Notes under the pieces: model-generated
Database searches by the model: none
What the model saw: the letters and a program-made list of their open reading frames with translations, nothing else
What the model was told of the DNA's origin: nothing
Source of the DNA: Bemisia tabaci
Lineage: Eukaryota; Arthropoda; Insecta; Hemiptera; Aleyrodidae
Direction of reading: 5' to 3'
DNA length: 64,000 nt
Assembly: GCF_918797505.1 (NCBI RefSeq)
Contig: NC_092797.1
Location: 54,596,157 to 54,660,156 of the forward strand
Shown here: positions 31,809 through 45,500 of the stretch, piece by piece
Position numbering within the stretch: position 1 is the first letter of the stretch
Layout: each line of letters starts with the position of its first letter
Translations under genes and position numbers: made by a program

Positions 31809-33016
31809 CAAACTCTCTAATTAAAAAGTCTCGATGTAAACTGGTCTCGTTTGCTTAGCTACATCCGATCATAGAAAGATAAAAGATTCCAAAGTCTTGT
31901 CAATGGGGTTGACGGTTCCGGAAATTAAATTTAAGGAAGTCAAATTTCACTGCAGACTCATTTTAGCGGAAATAAGCTCAAAGAGAATATCGACCATTAT
32001 TTCTTGATACTTTGCATTATTCCACGTAAGAGGTCCGCTTTTGAACCTTGATGTTTTGATACAACGGCTAGTGGTTTGAGTTTTCGAAGGAAACGGGCTG
32101 TTCCTGCCGGAAGGAATGTTTTAATGAGTGGGGGTAGAGTGGAGTGGAAGAAGGCGAGTGTGCGAGAATGCTCTGCTCAGGGCAGCAAAGCCTTAAATCC
32201 GGTTTCGCCATTTGAGACCGTTTTTGTCGCGTCAAAGGCTGATTTTTTCAGAGTGGATTTATTTGTAAATGCCCGCGGAGGCTCCTTGTGTAAAAGCTAC
32301 TTTGCACTTTCAAGTGACAATCTCTCCTTTGTAATTATTTCAGAAAAGGCAGAAAGGCATAGAATTTTCACCACAGACCATGAATATTCATTGCAGTTTT
32401 AAAAACATGATAGCTCTCATAGGTTTTGCGAATGTGGGTGGAGGCCTTTATGGAGTCATTATTTTCAGTTTGATCTATTTGTATTTTGATTGTGCTTCTT
32501 CTGGAATTTTTAGGGATTTTTTTGACTCCTTTAAAAACTGTACTCATAGAAAACAGGCAGTCACCTCTTAAAATTTAGATCAAATAATGAGGTCAAGGCC
32601 CCTGAAAATGAAGTCGGTGAAAACTCAAATAAGAGTGGAAATTGCGTTTCTCATACGAAAGTGCTTGATGAACTGAGTTCACAGTATTTTATGAATAAAT
32701 GTTCTGATATAGGAATTAGAACTGCAGTGAGAAAATTTACCGCTTTGTGACCTTATTCGTATTTCATCGTATTTGAACACCTGTATTAAACGGATTTTGT
32801 CAATATGCCAACTCCAATAATTATTAAATTCAGAACTAAGAAGGGAGGGGGAAAATGTGATTTGAATCAAGAAAGAAGTGTGTTTATATCGAGAGGAGAG
32901 TTGCTTTTATCAAGTATAGGTACACATACTTAATTCAAGAAATTTCACTCTAAACTGAAGTAGAAATCTTCACGGTCCATTTAAATCAGTTTTTTTCCGG
33001 TCGTAATAATTGAGCT
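31809..33016. other. Intergenic, 1.2 kb without a recognisable gene
   Basis: A 108-codon plus-strand frame at 32076-32402 has no recognisable domain, splice context or distinctive composition. It is not called. Confidence 0.35.
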
Positions 33017-33217
33017 GCACGGAAAACAACAAAGATTGCTGATTTAACAATTGAATTTTAAAGGATGTGTCCGACGTGTTTCAAATGTACATTAATTTAC
33101 AATTTGGAGGTGGTTAAATTAGCATTTTGTTTATTGTAAAGTCTACATTGAAACATGTCGGACACTTGTCATAACCGCAAAATTGTTAAATCAGCCATTT
33201 TAACTTTCCGGGTGTGC
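33017..33217. mobile_element. 201-bp palindromic MITE, GTGTCCGAC arms
   Basis: GCACGGAAAACAACAAAGAT...GCTGATTTAACAATT...GTGTCCGACGTGTTTCAA pairs with TTGAAACATGTCGGACAC...AATTGTTAAATCAGC...TTTCCGGGTGTGC. Confidence 0.8.
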
Positions 33218-33879
33218 TTATTCGTTTTAGTTTGCAACAAAGTTCTGCAGACGAGTCAAGTACTTCTGGCCCACCGTATCAACGTCTACTAGGAATATGC
33301 CTATAGCAATCGCACCGCGTGCATCCTGTCTATTTACCCTTGTCTCCTACCTGATAAGATAAATATTGACGAGGCGCACAGTAGATGAACTTTATTTATG
33401 AATCACCCCAGGGCTTTTGTCCACAAAGACAACTGAATCAAATCATCCCCTATTCGCAGAATCACAAGCACAACGTAGTGTTCGCGCGTTGGAAACTCAT
33501 TTCAAATTCCGCATTGCTCAAATGAATCTAGGTCTCTCTAATTAAAGGATATTTACGTTCGAAAGAATGTTTCAGCATCCCTCGACTGTTCAGGGTTAAT
33601 TGACCCCGAGCATTCAATTCAGTCAGGAGTTAGAGCACCGGCGGCTCCTATCAATGCGGCATTATCCTCGCCACAAAAGGCTATTTTGAGAAGCGCCACG
33701 GAATTACAGTTCATTTGAAGTATAAATGACAAATTATTCCGTTCTGACACACACAATGATGTGAGTTTATCGGTGAATATTTTCCCGATGATAAAAATAC
33801 CTTGAATGTAATTGGTCGTATTTACTCTAGAATTAGTAAAAGTACATTCGACTTATCTCTGCTCCAAAACATGTAATAT
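33218..33879. other. Intergenic, nothing recognised
   Basis: No splice-flanked frame or repeat structure was noted. Confidence 0.4.
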
Positions 33880-34097
33880 GGCCGTATTTCTGTTGAACGG
33901 AACTAAGCGCCACGGGGAGGAGGGTAGAGGAGGGCTTGGATTGGCGGCGGAACCGGACGCCGGGCTCGTCCCGTCCTATACTCGCAATGCTTTTCCATGG
34001 CGCTTAGTTCCGTTTGACAGAACGCGCTATACGGCATTCTAAATTCCTCTAAAGGAACTCAAATTGGCGCTTAGTTCCGTTTGACAGAAATACGTCC
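33880..34097. mobile_element. MITE, GGACGTATTTCTG family with GC-rich core
   Basis: The left GGCCGTATTTCTGTTGAACG + GAACTAAGCGCCA is mirrored by TGGCGCTTAGTTCCGTTTGACAG + AAATACGTCC. A second inner copy of GGCGCTTAGTTCCGTTTGAC ends at about 34019, so the right arm is duplicated. The element at 54418-54541 shares the outer ends. Confidence 0.75.
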
Positions 34098-35977
34098 ATA
34101 TATAAAACACTATTCATCATAAAATAGTGATTTACACATTCACATTTGCATTATCTGAATGCTTCTCGCGCATTACTGATGGGTGAGATTATAAAGAAGA
34201 GGAAAAAAATGATAGAATAATCCATCTCTATTACGACAACTCAAAGGGACTGGCTGATTTCTTAGCTGTAGAAAGGTTCTCATTTGGAGGATAGTCGATT
34301 ATTAGAGAAAGACGGACGAGCTTCGAAATCAATCAATCACTCAATATAAAGTTACCATTCAGAGATGCAAAATCTCTTCAATCCTTCGTTCCTAGGATTG
34401 CAGGCGCGGGAGGCTCATTGGTGAAAATGATGTGGACCGCGCGCGGTAGCTACGGCACCGAGATGTTACGAATTTTGAACCATTGAAGCGCGCACTGTAG
34501 TAAACGCGCAATGCAGGAAGTATTCCTACGGTCTTGTAGGCGCTAATAAAAGACAATTTTACGGACAGTGTCCAATTAAATCTGTGAGTTCGAAAACGCA
34601 CCAACTCGGGAAAAAAAATTGTTCAGGAAACACCTAAAACTGCGCAGCGGGCGAAGAAGTTAGTTTAAGAAAAACCTTTGTTGGTGCCAAAGGACAAGTA
34701 CTTAGAGACTTTGTAAAGCACCAAGTTGAAGTCGATACACCAGGATTGATGACAGAGAATTAAGCGTTTAAAAATTTCCGAGTTGGTGTGTTTTCATTCA
34801 CTCCGACTTCCATATACTGATTTTTCATAGTCACCCTGAAAAAATTATATTTTTCGACCTGAATAACGCTCGAATATTTATATAACTTGTTGGTACAAGG
34901 TATACTGAACCGAAAAAAGAATACCACAAAATCGGATGGTCACCCGTTTCCCTTGAAATGGCCAAAAATTGGTGTTTCCATTGAAATACTTCGATTTTGC
35001 TCTTTTCCCGTCGCTGTTTCGAGCACTTCCGATTGCAATTTCGAAATTTCCTTTTGCGTGCAGATGCTTCTATCCATAAGTGTTACTAGACCGTAAAAAA
35101 GTGAAAATCGAAAAAAACCCGAGTTGGTGTGTTTTCGAACTCACTGATTCAATTTCAGTCATGAACATTTTAGCTGTAAAATGTGTGGAAAATAATCTTA
35201 CATTTCATTTTACACGTGTAAGTTGATGTGTTAAGCGTCATTTTCAGCTTTTACTGCTTGAAATTCCACGACCGTTGCTGTCATGATTGACAGGTTGCAA
35301 CGTTCACAGCCTCTTAACTTTTTTTTGGCTTGATAAATTGTTTCAATTTTTGTACTAATTTCGTCAAAAATACTTGTAATTGAATTATCTATGCATTTTA
35401 TTAATAAAAAATGCGTTTTCCGCCCGAAAACATGCTGTCATGAAGTTTTGACCTAAAAACCGCCACATGTGTTTTTGTTCGTCAAAACCGCTATAAAACG
35501 CTCCACTTTGTTGAGTGAAGTGTTCACATTAGAATATGATCGCACGGCAGTCATTGCCGGAATTTGGAAGATTCTAAAAGGATTTAAAACGCAAAGTTAC
35601 TCAATTAAACTTTTCTGTGTGTCAAGATTGTCACTACTTTTATTTTTGAAGCGTATGATGTACTGAAAAATGATTGTGCCCACTTTATAGTTTTTACTAC
35701 CAATTGCACATGTGCCGACTTTTGAGATTGTGCTTCCTTGCTGTTGAGTACACCCGTCGTTTTTGTTTAAATCTTTCATGACCATCACGCCGCATAGGAT
35801 ATTTTGTGTGTGATAAGGAGGAGGGGAGGGAGCTGATAAAATAAGGTACCCGTAATAAATGTTTAAGTCTAATACAATACTTAACTACAATAAAACCCTC
35901 GATCCAAAATAATCTAATTGAATTTTTAGTTTGTTGGAGGTCAAATTGAACAGTTTTCGTCGAATTTCTTATATGTA
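34098..35977. other. Intergenic with one solo core repeat
   Basis: At about 34490-34550 there is one copy of the GCAATGC(G/A)(T/G)GAAGTATTCCT...TCTTGTAGGCGCTAAT half-core. The phrase AACTCGGG...GAGTTGGTGTGTTTTC recurs at 34600, 34783 and 35119. No gene was found. Confidence 0.4.
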
Positions 35978-36215
35978 TGTTTTTCACATCGACCAGTGAC
36001 CACACTGTGTTTTTCGCAATGCGTGAGGTATTCAAGCAGTCTTGTAAGCGGTAATATGCTTTTCGTAACGACCCGCGACCGCACTGTGTTTGGCGCAATG
36101 CGTGAAGTATTCCTGCACTCTTGTAGGCGCTAATATACTTTTCGTGACGACCCGCGACCGCATTGTGTTTGGCGCAATGCGTGAAGTATTCCTGCAGTCT
36201 TGTAGGCGCGAATAT
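35978..36215. repeat. 79-bp tandem repeat, three units, carrying the half-core
   Basis: Units begin at about 35978, 36059 and 36138 (79 bp between the last two). Each contains GACCCGCGACCGCA(C/T)TGTGTT, then GCAATGCGTGAAGTATTCCT and TCTTGTAGGCGC. The first unit is more diverged. Sequence GCAATGCGTGAAGTAT...TTGTAGGCGC is one arm of the palindromes at 1901, 7991 and elsewhere, but here it is repeated head to tail. Confidence 0.85.
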
Positions 36216-36514
36216 CGCGCGTCCGTGCGCATCTATGGAGAACCATATAATTTGTAAATTTTGATTTGTTGTTTCCTCTTTTTCTTTGTGCAACAGAGCT
36301 TTTCAGTATTTACTCGGCAAAGAGAGTGCCGTGACTAAACTTTCCACATTTTCACAATGGAGAAAAGTCTCATTCTGCTGCTGGCACTTCGATCCTCTAC
36401 TTTGAAAGATCGTCGGCTACTTCTTGGAGAGATAATGTCAAAGGAGAAGGACAGCTCCCGGAGGAACTTAAGTGGCTTTAATTTCTGACGGTGAATGAAA
36501 GTTGGAAACTTTTA
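36216..36514. other. Region downstream of the last visible receptor exon
   Basis: No C-terminal receptor exon could be recognised on the minus strand. An AATAAA (minus strand, 36516-36511) overlaps the in-frame stop that follows the last exon. Confidence 0.35.
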
Positions 36515-39500
36515 TTAAAATGACGCTGTACCTGGAGCGGTCTCTTTAAGTTTCTTCTGAGTTTGCAAGGAGAGAAAACTTGGACTCACCCTGAAATTAT
36601 CACTCATAAAGCAGTAGACCAAGGGGTTGACGAAGCTGTTGGCGTTTGCCAGCCAGTGGCAAAGGAAGTATGACAGCGCGTACACCCTCTTCTCCGACTC
36701 CGTGCGGTATGCGCTAATTTCCGGATAAAAGTAATATAGCAGCAGGAATAGCTGCAACGGAAGCCAGCACAAGGCGAATAAAATGACTATCGTCACCAGC
36801 ATTTTTATAACCTGCAACAAAGGAGAACAAATAATTGTAGCTTTATGCTACTGTAATAAAGAATGAACAAAGATGTAAAATTATTTTTCTTTTTCTCTCT
36901 CTCTCTCTCTCCCCCTCTCTCTCCCTGTTTATTCTGTTTTTTGTCTGTTTGTTTGTTTGTTTTTTCGTTTTTCGTTTTGATTATTTTTTATATTTACTGG
37001 TATTTTTCTCTAGCTGGTCTTGGCTATACTATCTTCTAACATCAGCATTAAAATAATTACAAAATTAATTTAATAAAATCAAATTGAAGAGGAAATCGAA
37101 AAACCATTATAGAGATCGGTTATTAATATACTATTATGTATAAGAATAATATCATCTCTAAGCTTGCCGAATAGCCAATACTTTTAATGATTACTTGATG
37201 TCTATTTCTGTGCGTCATGCGCGTTACGTCAATTCTGACAAGGCACTTAAGCTATTTATCTAATTTTAGGTGAGGCTATCGGTCACAAATTCGCACTCAA
37301 AAAGATTAACCTTAAGTAATTATTGTCTTCTATACTTGAAGGTACGGCTCCCGGATCGCTACGCGGCACAACCCCCTCCCCCCAGGGCGCTTCACAGACC
37401 CCACGGTCGTTAAACTAAATAGAGTGAGCTCATCAAGGGGCCATATCATATAGCTAGCCAAAAGCTACTTTCCAAACTATGAAAGAAGATAAAATATAAT
37501 AAAGTTAATAATGTTTCCTAAGATTTGTTGAGGAAATCAGTAATAATCATACTTCACCATAAACAAGAATAGCTGCTAGTTTCCTCTCACGCATGATTTA
37601 TTTGTTGCGCAAAATAACCGAACAACATCCTGCTCTAAAATATTTTGTGGATCTCTCTTGGATCATGAAGACCAATTCACAAAATTATAAGATAGATTAT
37701 GACAGGGTTTTTTTTTTTTGAAGATGCGTAAAACTTGATCGGAAATTTTGCAACGTTTTATAAGGCTATGCGAATCTTGGTTGTGCAATTGTTGCTTCTC
37801 AAAGACACAAACATTGAGGAAACACAAGGTAGTGGTACGTCCGTATAGATCACTTGAATCAGTTGTTTTAAAAAGGGAAAACGTCCATTCCTCGACGAGT
37901 CTTGGTTACCATGTCCTTTTATGCAAGCTAAGGCTCATGCAAAAATGGACTTTTTCCCTCTTGAAAACAACCGATTCACTAAGATTCACCTGAACTGCGA
38001 ATCTGCGGTGCATAAGAGGAAAGTTTGCTTAGCGCACTGTCGGGAAGCTATCCTGAACTTGCACGAAGGCCTGCCGCACAGTGGATCGAGTCAATTGAAG
38101 AGGTCGGACAAAATTTGGAAACTTTAAACGCTTATAATTCCGTTTATACACAACTCTGAGATTCTGAAAGTGGTTCCATTGGTTTTCTCGTGCAATTCTC
38201 CTCTAGAATCATCCCTTGAAATTTAAAATGTGATGAGATAAACATAAAAATTTGCAGTTATAGTCAAACATTTCATGTCCGACCTTTCTAATGGAGAATT
38301 TGCAGGTGACTTAAATTTTGTAAACATCATGATTAAAATGAAACTGCTAGAAAAACTGAGTATGAGGATATCTTGGTTTCTAAATTGAACAATTATTGGA
38401 GAAAATATGACAAAATAACCTAATTTGCTAAAATATATGTGTTTAAATGGAAAAGGTCGCCAGATGACGTCCTTTACTGAAAAAAAGTAGCTTGGATCAA
38501 GCAAGATGATTCTTGAATTTGCCGCCAAGAATTTTTTTTATCTTGCTTTAAGCTGACTTTTTCTCGATACAAGAAAAATAATGTTCGGGTTAAGCAAAAA
38601 AGTAGCTTATATTAACCAGAAAAATTTTTGATTTAAGAAGAAATACTTCTTTGCGGCAAATATAAGATTTTTTTTTTTTTTTTTGTAGGGTAAGGTGGCA
38701 CATTTTCTCACTTTTAAATGTATTTGTCTCCAATTTCCCATGTGTGAAAAAAATTATGAAAAATACTGCGAACTCAGCTTATTAGGCACTATGGGATGAA
38801 GCAATAAAATTGTGTGCGCAAATTCTCCATTGACTCTATCCACTGTGTGCCGCCTGGCCCGGAGCTAAGTCCCTGTCACTTGGTGACGACATCCGGGGAT
38901 CCGTCAAATTAAGCCGGTGAGGAGGGGAGGGGGGCTAAGGATTCTAATGAGTGAGGACTCAGGGGTGGGGGGGGGGGGCTGCGGGGGGACGAGTAATTGA
39001 ATCGGAGAGCACTCACCTTCATTTTGGACTTGGTCTGAGCTTTGTCCCGGTGGTGGTAGGCGTTGCCGGGAGAGACTCGCCACCAGAGGGACCAGGCGAT
39101 GGCCGAGTAGGTGTAGGCCAACCCCATTAGCGGCACGAAGAACGTCAAAGTGAAGATGAAAACCGTGTACAGCTGACTGCTCGTCTCCGAGTCCCACCAC
39201 TCCGTGCACTCGTAGTACGTCCTACGGCCCCATTGGTCAAACTTTAACAATCAGCTTAACACATCGAACTTCGATACATTGCACAGTTGACTTTTCGTAT
39301 CGACATAGATTCAATAATACGGCCGCTGCACGTTCAACACGCCGCACAATGGATCGAGTCAATGGAGAATTTGCTTGCAAATTTTGTATTGCTTCATCTG
39401 AAAGTGCTTAAAGAGCTGATTTCACAGTATATTTTATAATGTTTTTCTGATATGAGAAACAGTATAAAAATCTATTTCAATGTAAGAAAATGGACCGCCT

Positions 39501-42500
39501 AGTGACGTCATCTGGCGGCATTTCCCATTTAAACACATGTATTTTAGCAGATTAGATCATTTTGTCATATCTGTTAAATAATTGTTCAATTCGTGAATCA
39601 AGGGTATCCTCGTGTTCAGTCCAATCTGTAATTTTCACTGACACACGAAATTCATCAAATTTCAGACACCTGCAAATTCTCTATTAGAGAGGTTGGGCAT
39701 AAACTGTTTGGCTAAAGCTGCTTTTGATGTTTAATTTTTTACATTTTAAATTTTGAGGGGTGTCTCCGGTAGAAAATTCCAATGGAACCACTTATAGGAC
39801 CTCAAAGTTCGTTTAAACGGAGTTATATGCGTTTAAAGTATCCAAATGGCCGACCTCTCCTATTGACTCGATCCACTGTGCGCCGCGCCGCCAATTGGCC
39901 GAGTTCCCTATCTGTCGCCCATCTGGCGCAAGGGCCAGAGGCGAATCCAGAAATTTGGCAACTCTGGCTTTCCATCATTAAACCTATGGTAATAAACGTG
40001 TGACCGTCTATACTGCCGTGATAGCGAATAGAGCAGTAAGTGCATTTCTATATGACCTATGGTTAACACATGCTTTCATAGGTCTCGAGATTCATCCCAG
40101 CGTGCATTTACTGCTACTTATAATGCGATTTTAATCCATCTCTTGACTCAAGAATTACCTTAATCGCACATAATTTTCAGACACCAGAAAGAGAGTCATC
40201 TATTGAAATATGCAAGGTTCATTTTTCTTTCTACCCCGTATAATAGAACAGCCATGTGGAAAATTTTGCCTTGGTGGACTTGGGTCCCTTTTCGGTGGCT
40301 TGACATAAATCCAAAAACTGAAACTATTGTTACTTTTTCACACAAAAATTGTCCCGTTTTGGATTTTAGGTGAAAAAAAAAAAATCTGTTTTGAATTCAG
40401 TCGGTAGGACAAGGTCCGCTGCATAAATGCGATGAAGCCCGGTAGTTAATCCACGTGTTCTCTTAGATCAATCTTAAGAGCTGCAATTATATTTGAAGAT
40501 ACTCACTCGCCATTGTAAAATACGAACTCCCTGGCGGAGGAAACATAAAGCTGGACACTGGACAGTGCAAAGGCGCCTACCCAAATTCCCGCCATAACAT
40601 ATTTGCTCTGGTTTTTATTTATTCGCCGATTGAATGGAGTTACGATTGCTTTATACCTGCAAAACCACAATTATTAAACTAATTAAAATTAAGCCATTAT
40701 TTACTGTACAGAAAAAAAAATTGGGTGAACAACCAGGTTTTGCGAGCATTGGTGTTAGACACCCTACGAATCACTGAAAAAAACCTAACCGGACCAACCA
40801 TAACATCAACCAGAATAATAATATATGTCGGTTACCTAAGAGAAATTTCTACTGATAATAATGAACCAAGAATATTTAGGTTGCATGTAACTTTATGTCA
40901 TTACGTATGACTTTTTATTGCAGACTATGCCATTGTCTTAAGTTCAAGCCTTAATATAATCAATATGACGTATTATGGTATGTTCAGTCATGTTTATGGG
41001 AAGTTCCTTCAACTTCAGTTTTTTTCAATTAAACAAGGACACCGGCAATTTGCTGAGTATCTTTCTTTACAAAAGAGAAAAAAACTTTTTCTGGATAAAA
41101 AAAGTAACTCATTTTCAATTTATGTGGATGAAACTCTGGATAAATAAACTAATTAATAAAAAGAAAAAAAACTGATCCACGTACTGTTTTAAACACACGT
41201 TCAGCAGTGTAAACACTCTGTCTACTTTTTCTTGATTAAGCTTGTTTCCTTTTTAAACGATTCGGATAAGTGTGTATTGCCAGAAGGGGTTCAATTATTC
41301 ATGTTAGCTTTAACTCTAAAAAACACATGCGGAAAAGTATGCGTTGTTCAGGGTTACAGCGTACTGTTGAGTGAATACTCGGAAGAATTTCAGTGTGAAA
41401 AAGCAAAAAGAAACAAACAAAACAAAGCACGGAGAAGGGAAATATATAATTAATATAAACAGCGAGCATTCCACTACTTTATCAACTCTTCCCGGTGCTC
41501 TGCAACGCGATCCCCAGGACAAAAATCTAGTGTCTGAGTCTGATACTACGAAGCAATAATTCTGAATTAATTTCGCTCGACCCATTTTTCGTTCAGGAAT
41601 AAGCAAACGGCGTATTTCCGTTCTAAAATTACAAAAACGCGAATTTATTTGCATCATTAACGAGCGTTTGCAGCAAATATCCTTTCTAGGCCTCGAAACC
41701 GGGCTCGCTTTAGCAGGGCGAATTTCTCGTTTTTTCTCTGCGTACTTTTAATCGATGTCAGAAAATCAATATTAGGGAATTCTGGATGTCCCTTGCGCCG
41801 AATGCTTCTTCTAAGCTGTAATATCTTATGTTTTCTTGGTTTGATTCTTTACCACTTTTAAGGTCGGGACAGGGCAGGAAGCTTTCATTCCATCAAAATC
41901 GAAGATCAGCCATGCCACGGGAAGTGGACACGGTTTTCATTGGTGGCGAGGCGTGAATGATCGGCGATCGATATTTCTCCATTTGAAGTTATGGTAAAAA
42001 ATCGATTGTTAAAGTGTTCGCCGTCGCGAACACCCTGTTTATCGGTCCTTTTCCATAGGTTTAAATGACAGATCTATTTACATATCGCTAAGCACTCCAT
42101 GCTTTAGTTTTGAATACAGTAACCACAAATAAATTGAATTTTTGTGGCATCATACGAGATGAGATGCCGTGGGTTACTGCTGCATTATTTATTATAACTA
42201 TGGGACACTTTACGATAGGATTACTGTATATTACATCCTGCTCCTCCTGCCGGCCACCCCCCACCCCTCCACACAACTCAATTTCAATCCTCTTTGCGAG
42301 GCGTAATGTCAAATATTTTACTGCAACCCTTATTTACTATTTCAAACTTGGTGACGGAGGTAGTCTCACCCTATGTGAGGCCAATATCTTATATGCATAT
42401 TGTAATACGTTATTACTCACCACTTCACGTGTGTTATCTTATGGTTGAGACGATGTAAGGTAAAGTAGACGACGTATATCTTTGGATGTAAAGCAAAATT

Positions 42501-45500
42501 GGACCGCATTTAGCAGAAAGGAACCAAGTCAGATCAGCTTTTGCCAAATTTAATTGGACAATTTAATTTTTTACAAGAGCACAATTGTGCGGATTTCTTT
42601 GAAAATTTCAAAGAACTTGCTTCGTGCGAGTATTATGCGGAAAATTCACAGAAATTTTCAAAAAAAGTTCGCACAACCGTTTTTATGTAAAAAAATAAAT
42701 TGCCCAATTAAATTTAGCAATAGCTGATGTGGTATGATCCTTTTTCTGCTTAGTGCGGTCCAACTGCAAAAGCACAGTAAAAAAAAAAAAAAAAAAAAAA
42801 AAAAATCAAATCCCAAACGATCCCAACTATACTTCTGGCCGATTTTGGCTCCAGCTATAAGAGTAGCTGCAATAGCCAGAGGTACGGGTGGTTGATCAGT
42901 GCTGCCATTCCTCTGAATTAATTCCAAATTTCGGATCTTTTGCAATTTTTCGGAATCTTCAGAATTCCTGGCATTTTCGGCCATTTGGGAATTTTTTTCA
43001 GAATTGCGAGGTTTTTCGTCAGTTTGACCGATTTTTTTAAAAACAAATTTAATACTTTTTTTATATCAAATTTGACGATCACCATAACTAAATCCGGGCG
43101 CACTTCTGAATTTTTTCCCGGAACCTTTGAAGAGTCGGAATTTTTCTCGGAAATTTTAAAAATCGGAATGAATTCCCCGGAATCTTATTAGGTAAAATAA
43201 AATGGCAGCCGAGAGTGTGGTCGGATCGACCATGGTTCTGACTCGTGCCTTTCCACTTCTGGCTGGTGCAATTTCATTTTTGGCTGGCACCAAAATCAGC
43301 CAGGGGTAAAGTCAAGATTATGATACATTGTTTTTCAGAGTGGCCAGGTTTTCCTCTTTTAATTTCTACGTTGATTACGCATTGATTTCTACATTGATTT
43401 CTACATTTTCATTAATCATTCGTGTGTGTCAACCGAACTTCTGATGCTTCCTAGTTACTTTGATTTTATGCATACCTGTCTATACCGATGGCAGTCAAAG
43501 TATACACGGACACAAATACCGATACGTGCTGCATACCTAGGACGATCGGGCAGAACCATGGCGTGAAAACCCATCGGCCCAAAAGGAACCTAAAAAATCG
43601 ATAAAAAATCCTGCTTTGTTATTCAAATCCGAATCATTTCTTTCTCCTCTTTTATTTTATGACTCAATAAAAATTTAAATAAACCTCCATCACCTATCAC
43701 GTCTAATGCAAATAAACCTGTGGACATGGTATGAATTGAAGCACCACGCAAAATATTATTCCTCTTCAAAATTTACCAAGAAATACGGATTGTACAACGA
43801 AAAGTCTGGAAATCAACTCCAAAACAAGATATAAGTGTATACAGTTTACATTGAATAAACGCTAAAAATACGAATGACGCGTCGTCCTTACATTTAACTA
43901 CCATTAGATTCGTGTTACAAGTACTACGTAATATCTCAGTCGGGAGTTGACTTCCAAGTTTCTCGTCATAGGAATAGTTTTCTACGTAAATTTATAGAAT
44001 GAAAATGAGAGGATAGCCATTATTAAAATAATTTTTTGAAAGAATAAACGACACATTATCATTATAGAGATGTTGAAGGCAATTAGTCAAATCAGGCATT
44101 TTATCAAATGCCTAGGCCTGTAGTCAAATTTTGACAGTATACGAAATTCTGTAAATGGTTTCAGGACATTTTGTCAAAGATTTTTTGTCCGCGCACCCTT
44201 TTTGTCCAGAAGTTTACGCCCACACGTAAAATAAGCAACAGTGACTTGGTCCAAGCGGTATATTTTAGTCGGTATGTAAAATTATATTGACAATATGGAA
44301 ATGAGAAATTGAGAGATAAGGAGGTATTGTTATAGTTGCTCATTTTCTAAATGACATGTTATTACTTTCTACTTTTGAATCATCTTCTTAAATTGTCATT
44401 GGTGAATATTTGCTTATATTTCTATCCTTAAAATATTCGATGTACAATATACCTTCTATGTGTATAGGTACTTTTTTTATTTTTTAATTTTTTCTTTACG
44501 AAATTATTACTTCATTTGAAAACATTCATATTTTTAAAACGTGAAAAATATTTGTAAAACCTTTTCCAGGCGACATTAATCTCAATAAGCCGCTGTTGTG
44601 TCGACACCAACTCCGAAAATGAATAAAAGAGGGAAAAAAACCAAGAAACACGCAATCTTTAGTTTAACCCATTTGTACATCGATCTTTTAGAGTCAAATA
44701 CGTCAAATTTTGAGCGTTTGGTTGCGCGTACACCTCGTTGCAGCACAATAAAAGCACAAAATGTAAAAGAAAAAATAAAAGTGCTTTGGAAATCATTAAA
44801 TTTGACGCGGAACCGCAAATATTTAAAAAAAACACACATTATATTATTATTCTCCTTCGATTAATTAGTACATATTTTTTCCCCATCAATTTAAATGAGA
44901 ATAATCAATGCAGAGTGTGCAAACATTTCAAAATCATGAGTTAAAAAACGCTGACTACGCGAGTATAGATATTAAAGCCTAACAGAGCGGAGCAACGACG
45001 TGCTGCCATGCGCGAGAGGCTCCCTGACGCCTACAAACCTAAGTGGATACTTCACGCATTGCACAATGCTTGAAGTATCCACTTAGGTTTGTAGGCGCCA
45101 ATTCGCACTGGCCGCCCGCCCGCCGTGCGGCGCGTCGTAAGCAATTGTCGTTTGTATTTACATGTGGGCCAATTAACTTTGGGTCTCAACTGGCACGTGG
45201 ACCAAAACTTCCGCGCCGAAAAAACGCGTGGACGTAAATTACTGAAAGAAACAAGTGCGCGGACAAAAAATTGCTGACAAAATGTCCTATAACCCTGTAA
45301 ATTTATGGCGAGGATTTCACGGATTTTCAAAATCTTGGGAAGAATAACTCTCATCCTGAATAACTAAATCCGCGAACTCTCCTTGTTCCTTCCTTTTAAC
45401 GTGCCTTTAGTGCATTTAAATGTTAAAATTTTAAAAATTCTATGTTTTATGACGTGCTGAAAATTTCATGAGAAATGTGCATTCAGGATCTTAAAATCGT

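Larger units (their letters stand above)
36812..39016 (-). other. Receptor intron between TM5 and TM6 exons
   Basis: It contains a pyrimidine-rich (CT)n tract at about 36893-36928, AT-rich DNA, the large repeat at 38072-38860 and a poly-G stretch at about 38968-38978. No other exon was recognised. Confidence 0.7.
40657..43475 (-). other. Receptor intron between TM3 and TM4 exons
   Basis: AT-rich. It contains the GGCGAGGCGTG repeat at 41930-42100, the GGACCGCG MITE at 42501-42762 and a poly(A) run at 42779-42805. Short frames here have no recognisable domain. Confidence 0.65.

Noticed and set aside
32076..32402. 108-codon plus-strand frame
   Set aside because: No recognisable domain, and it lies in noncoding-like sequence between repeats. 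It is not enough to call a gene.
35978..36215. CRISPR array
   Set aside because: Three 79-bp units without unique spacers, in a eukaryotic genome. It is an ordinary tandem repeat.
36032..36293. Minus-strand frames of 66 and 198 codons with internal repeats
   Set aside because: They translate the 79-bp tandem repeat and flanks. The repeats in the protein simply reflect the DNA repeat.
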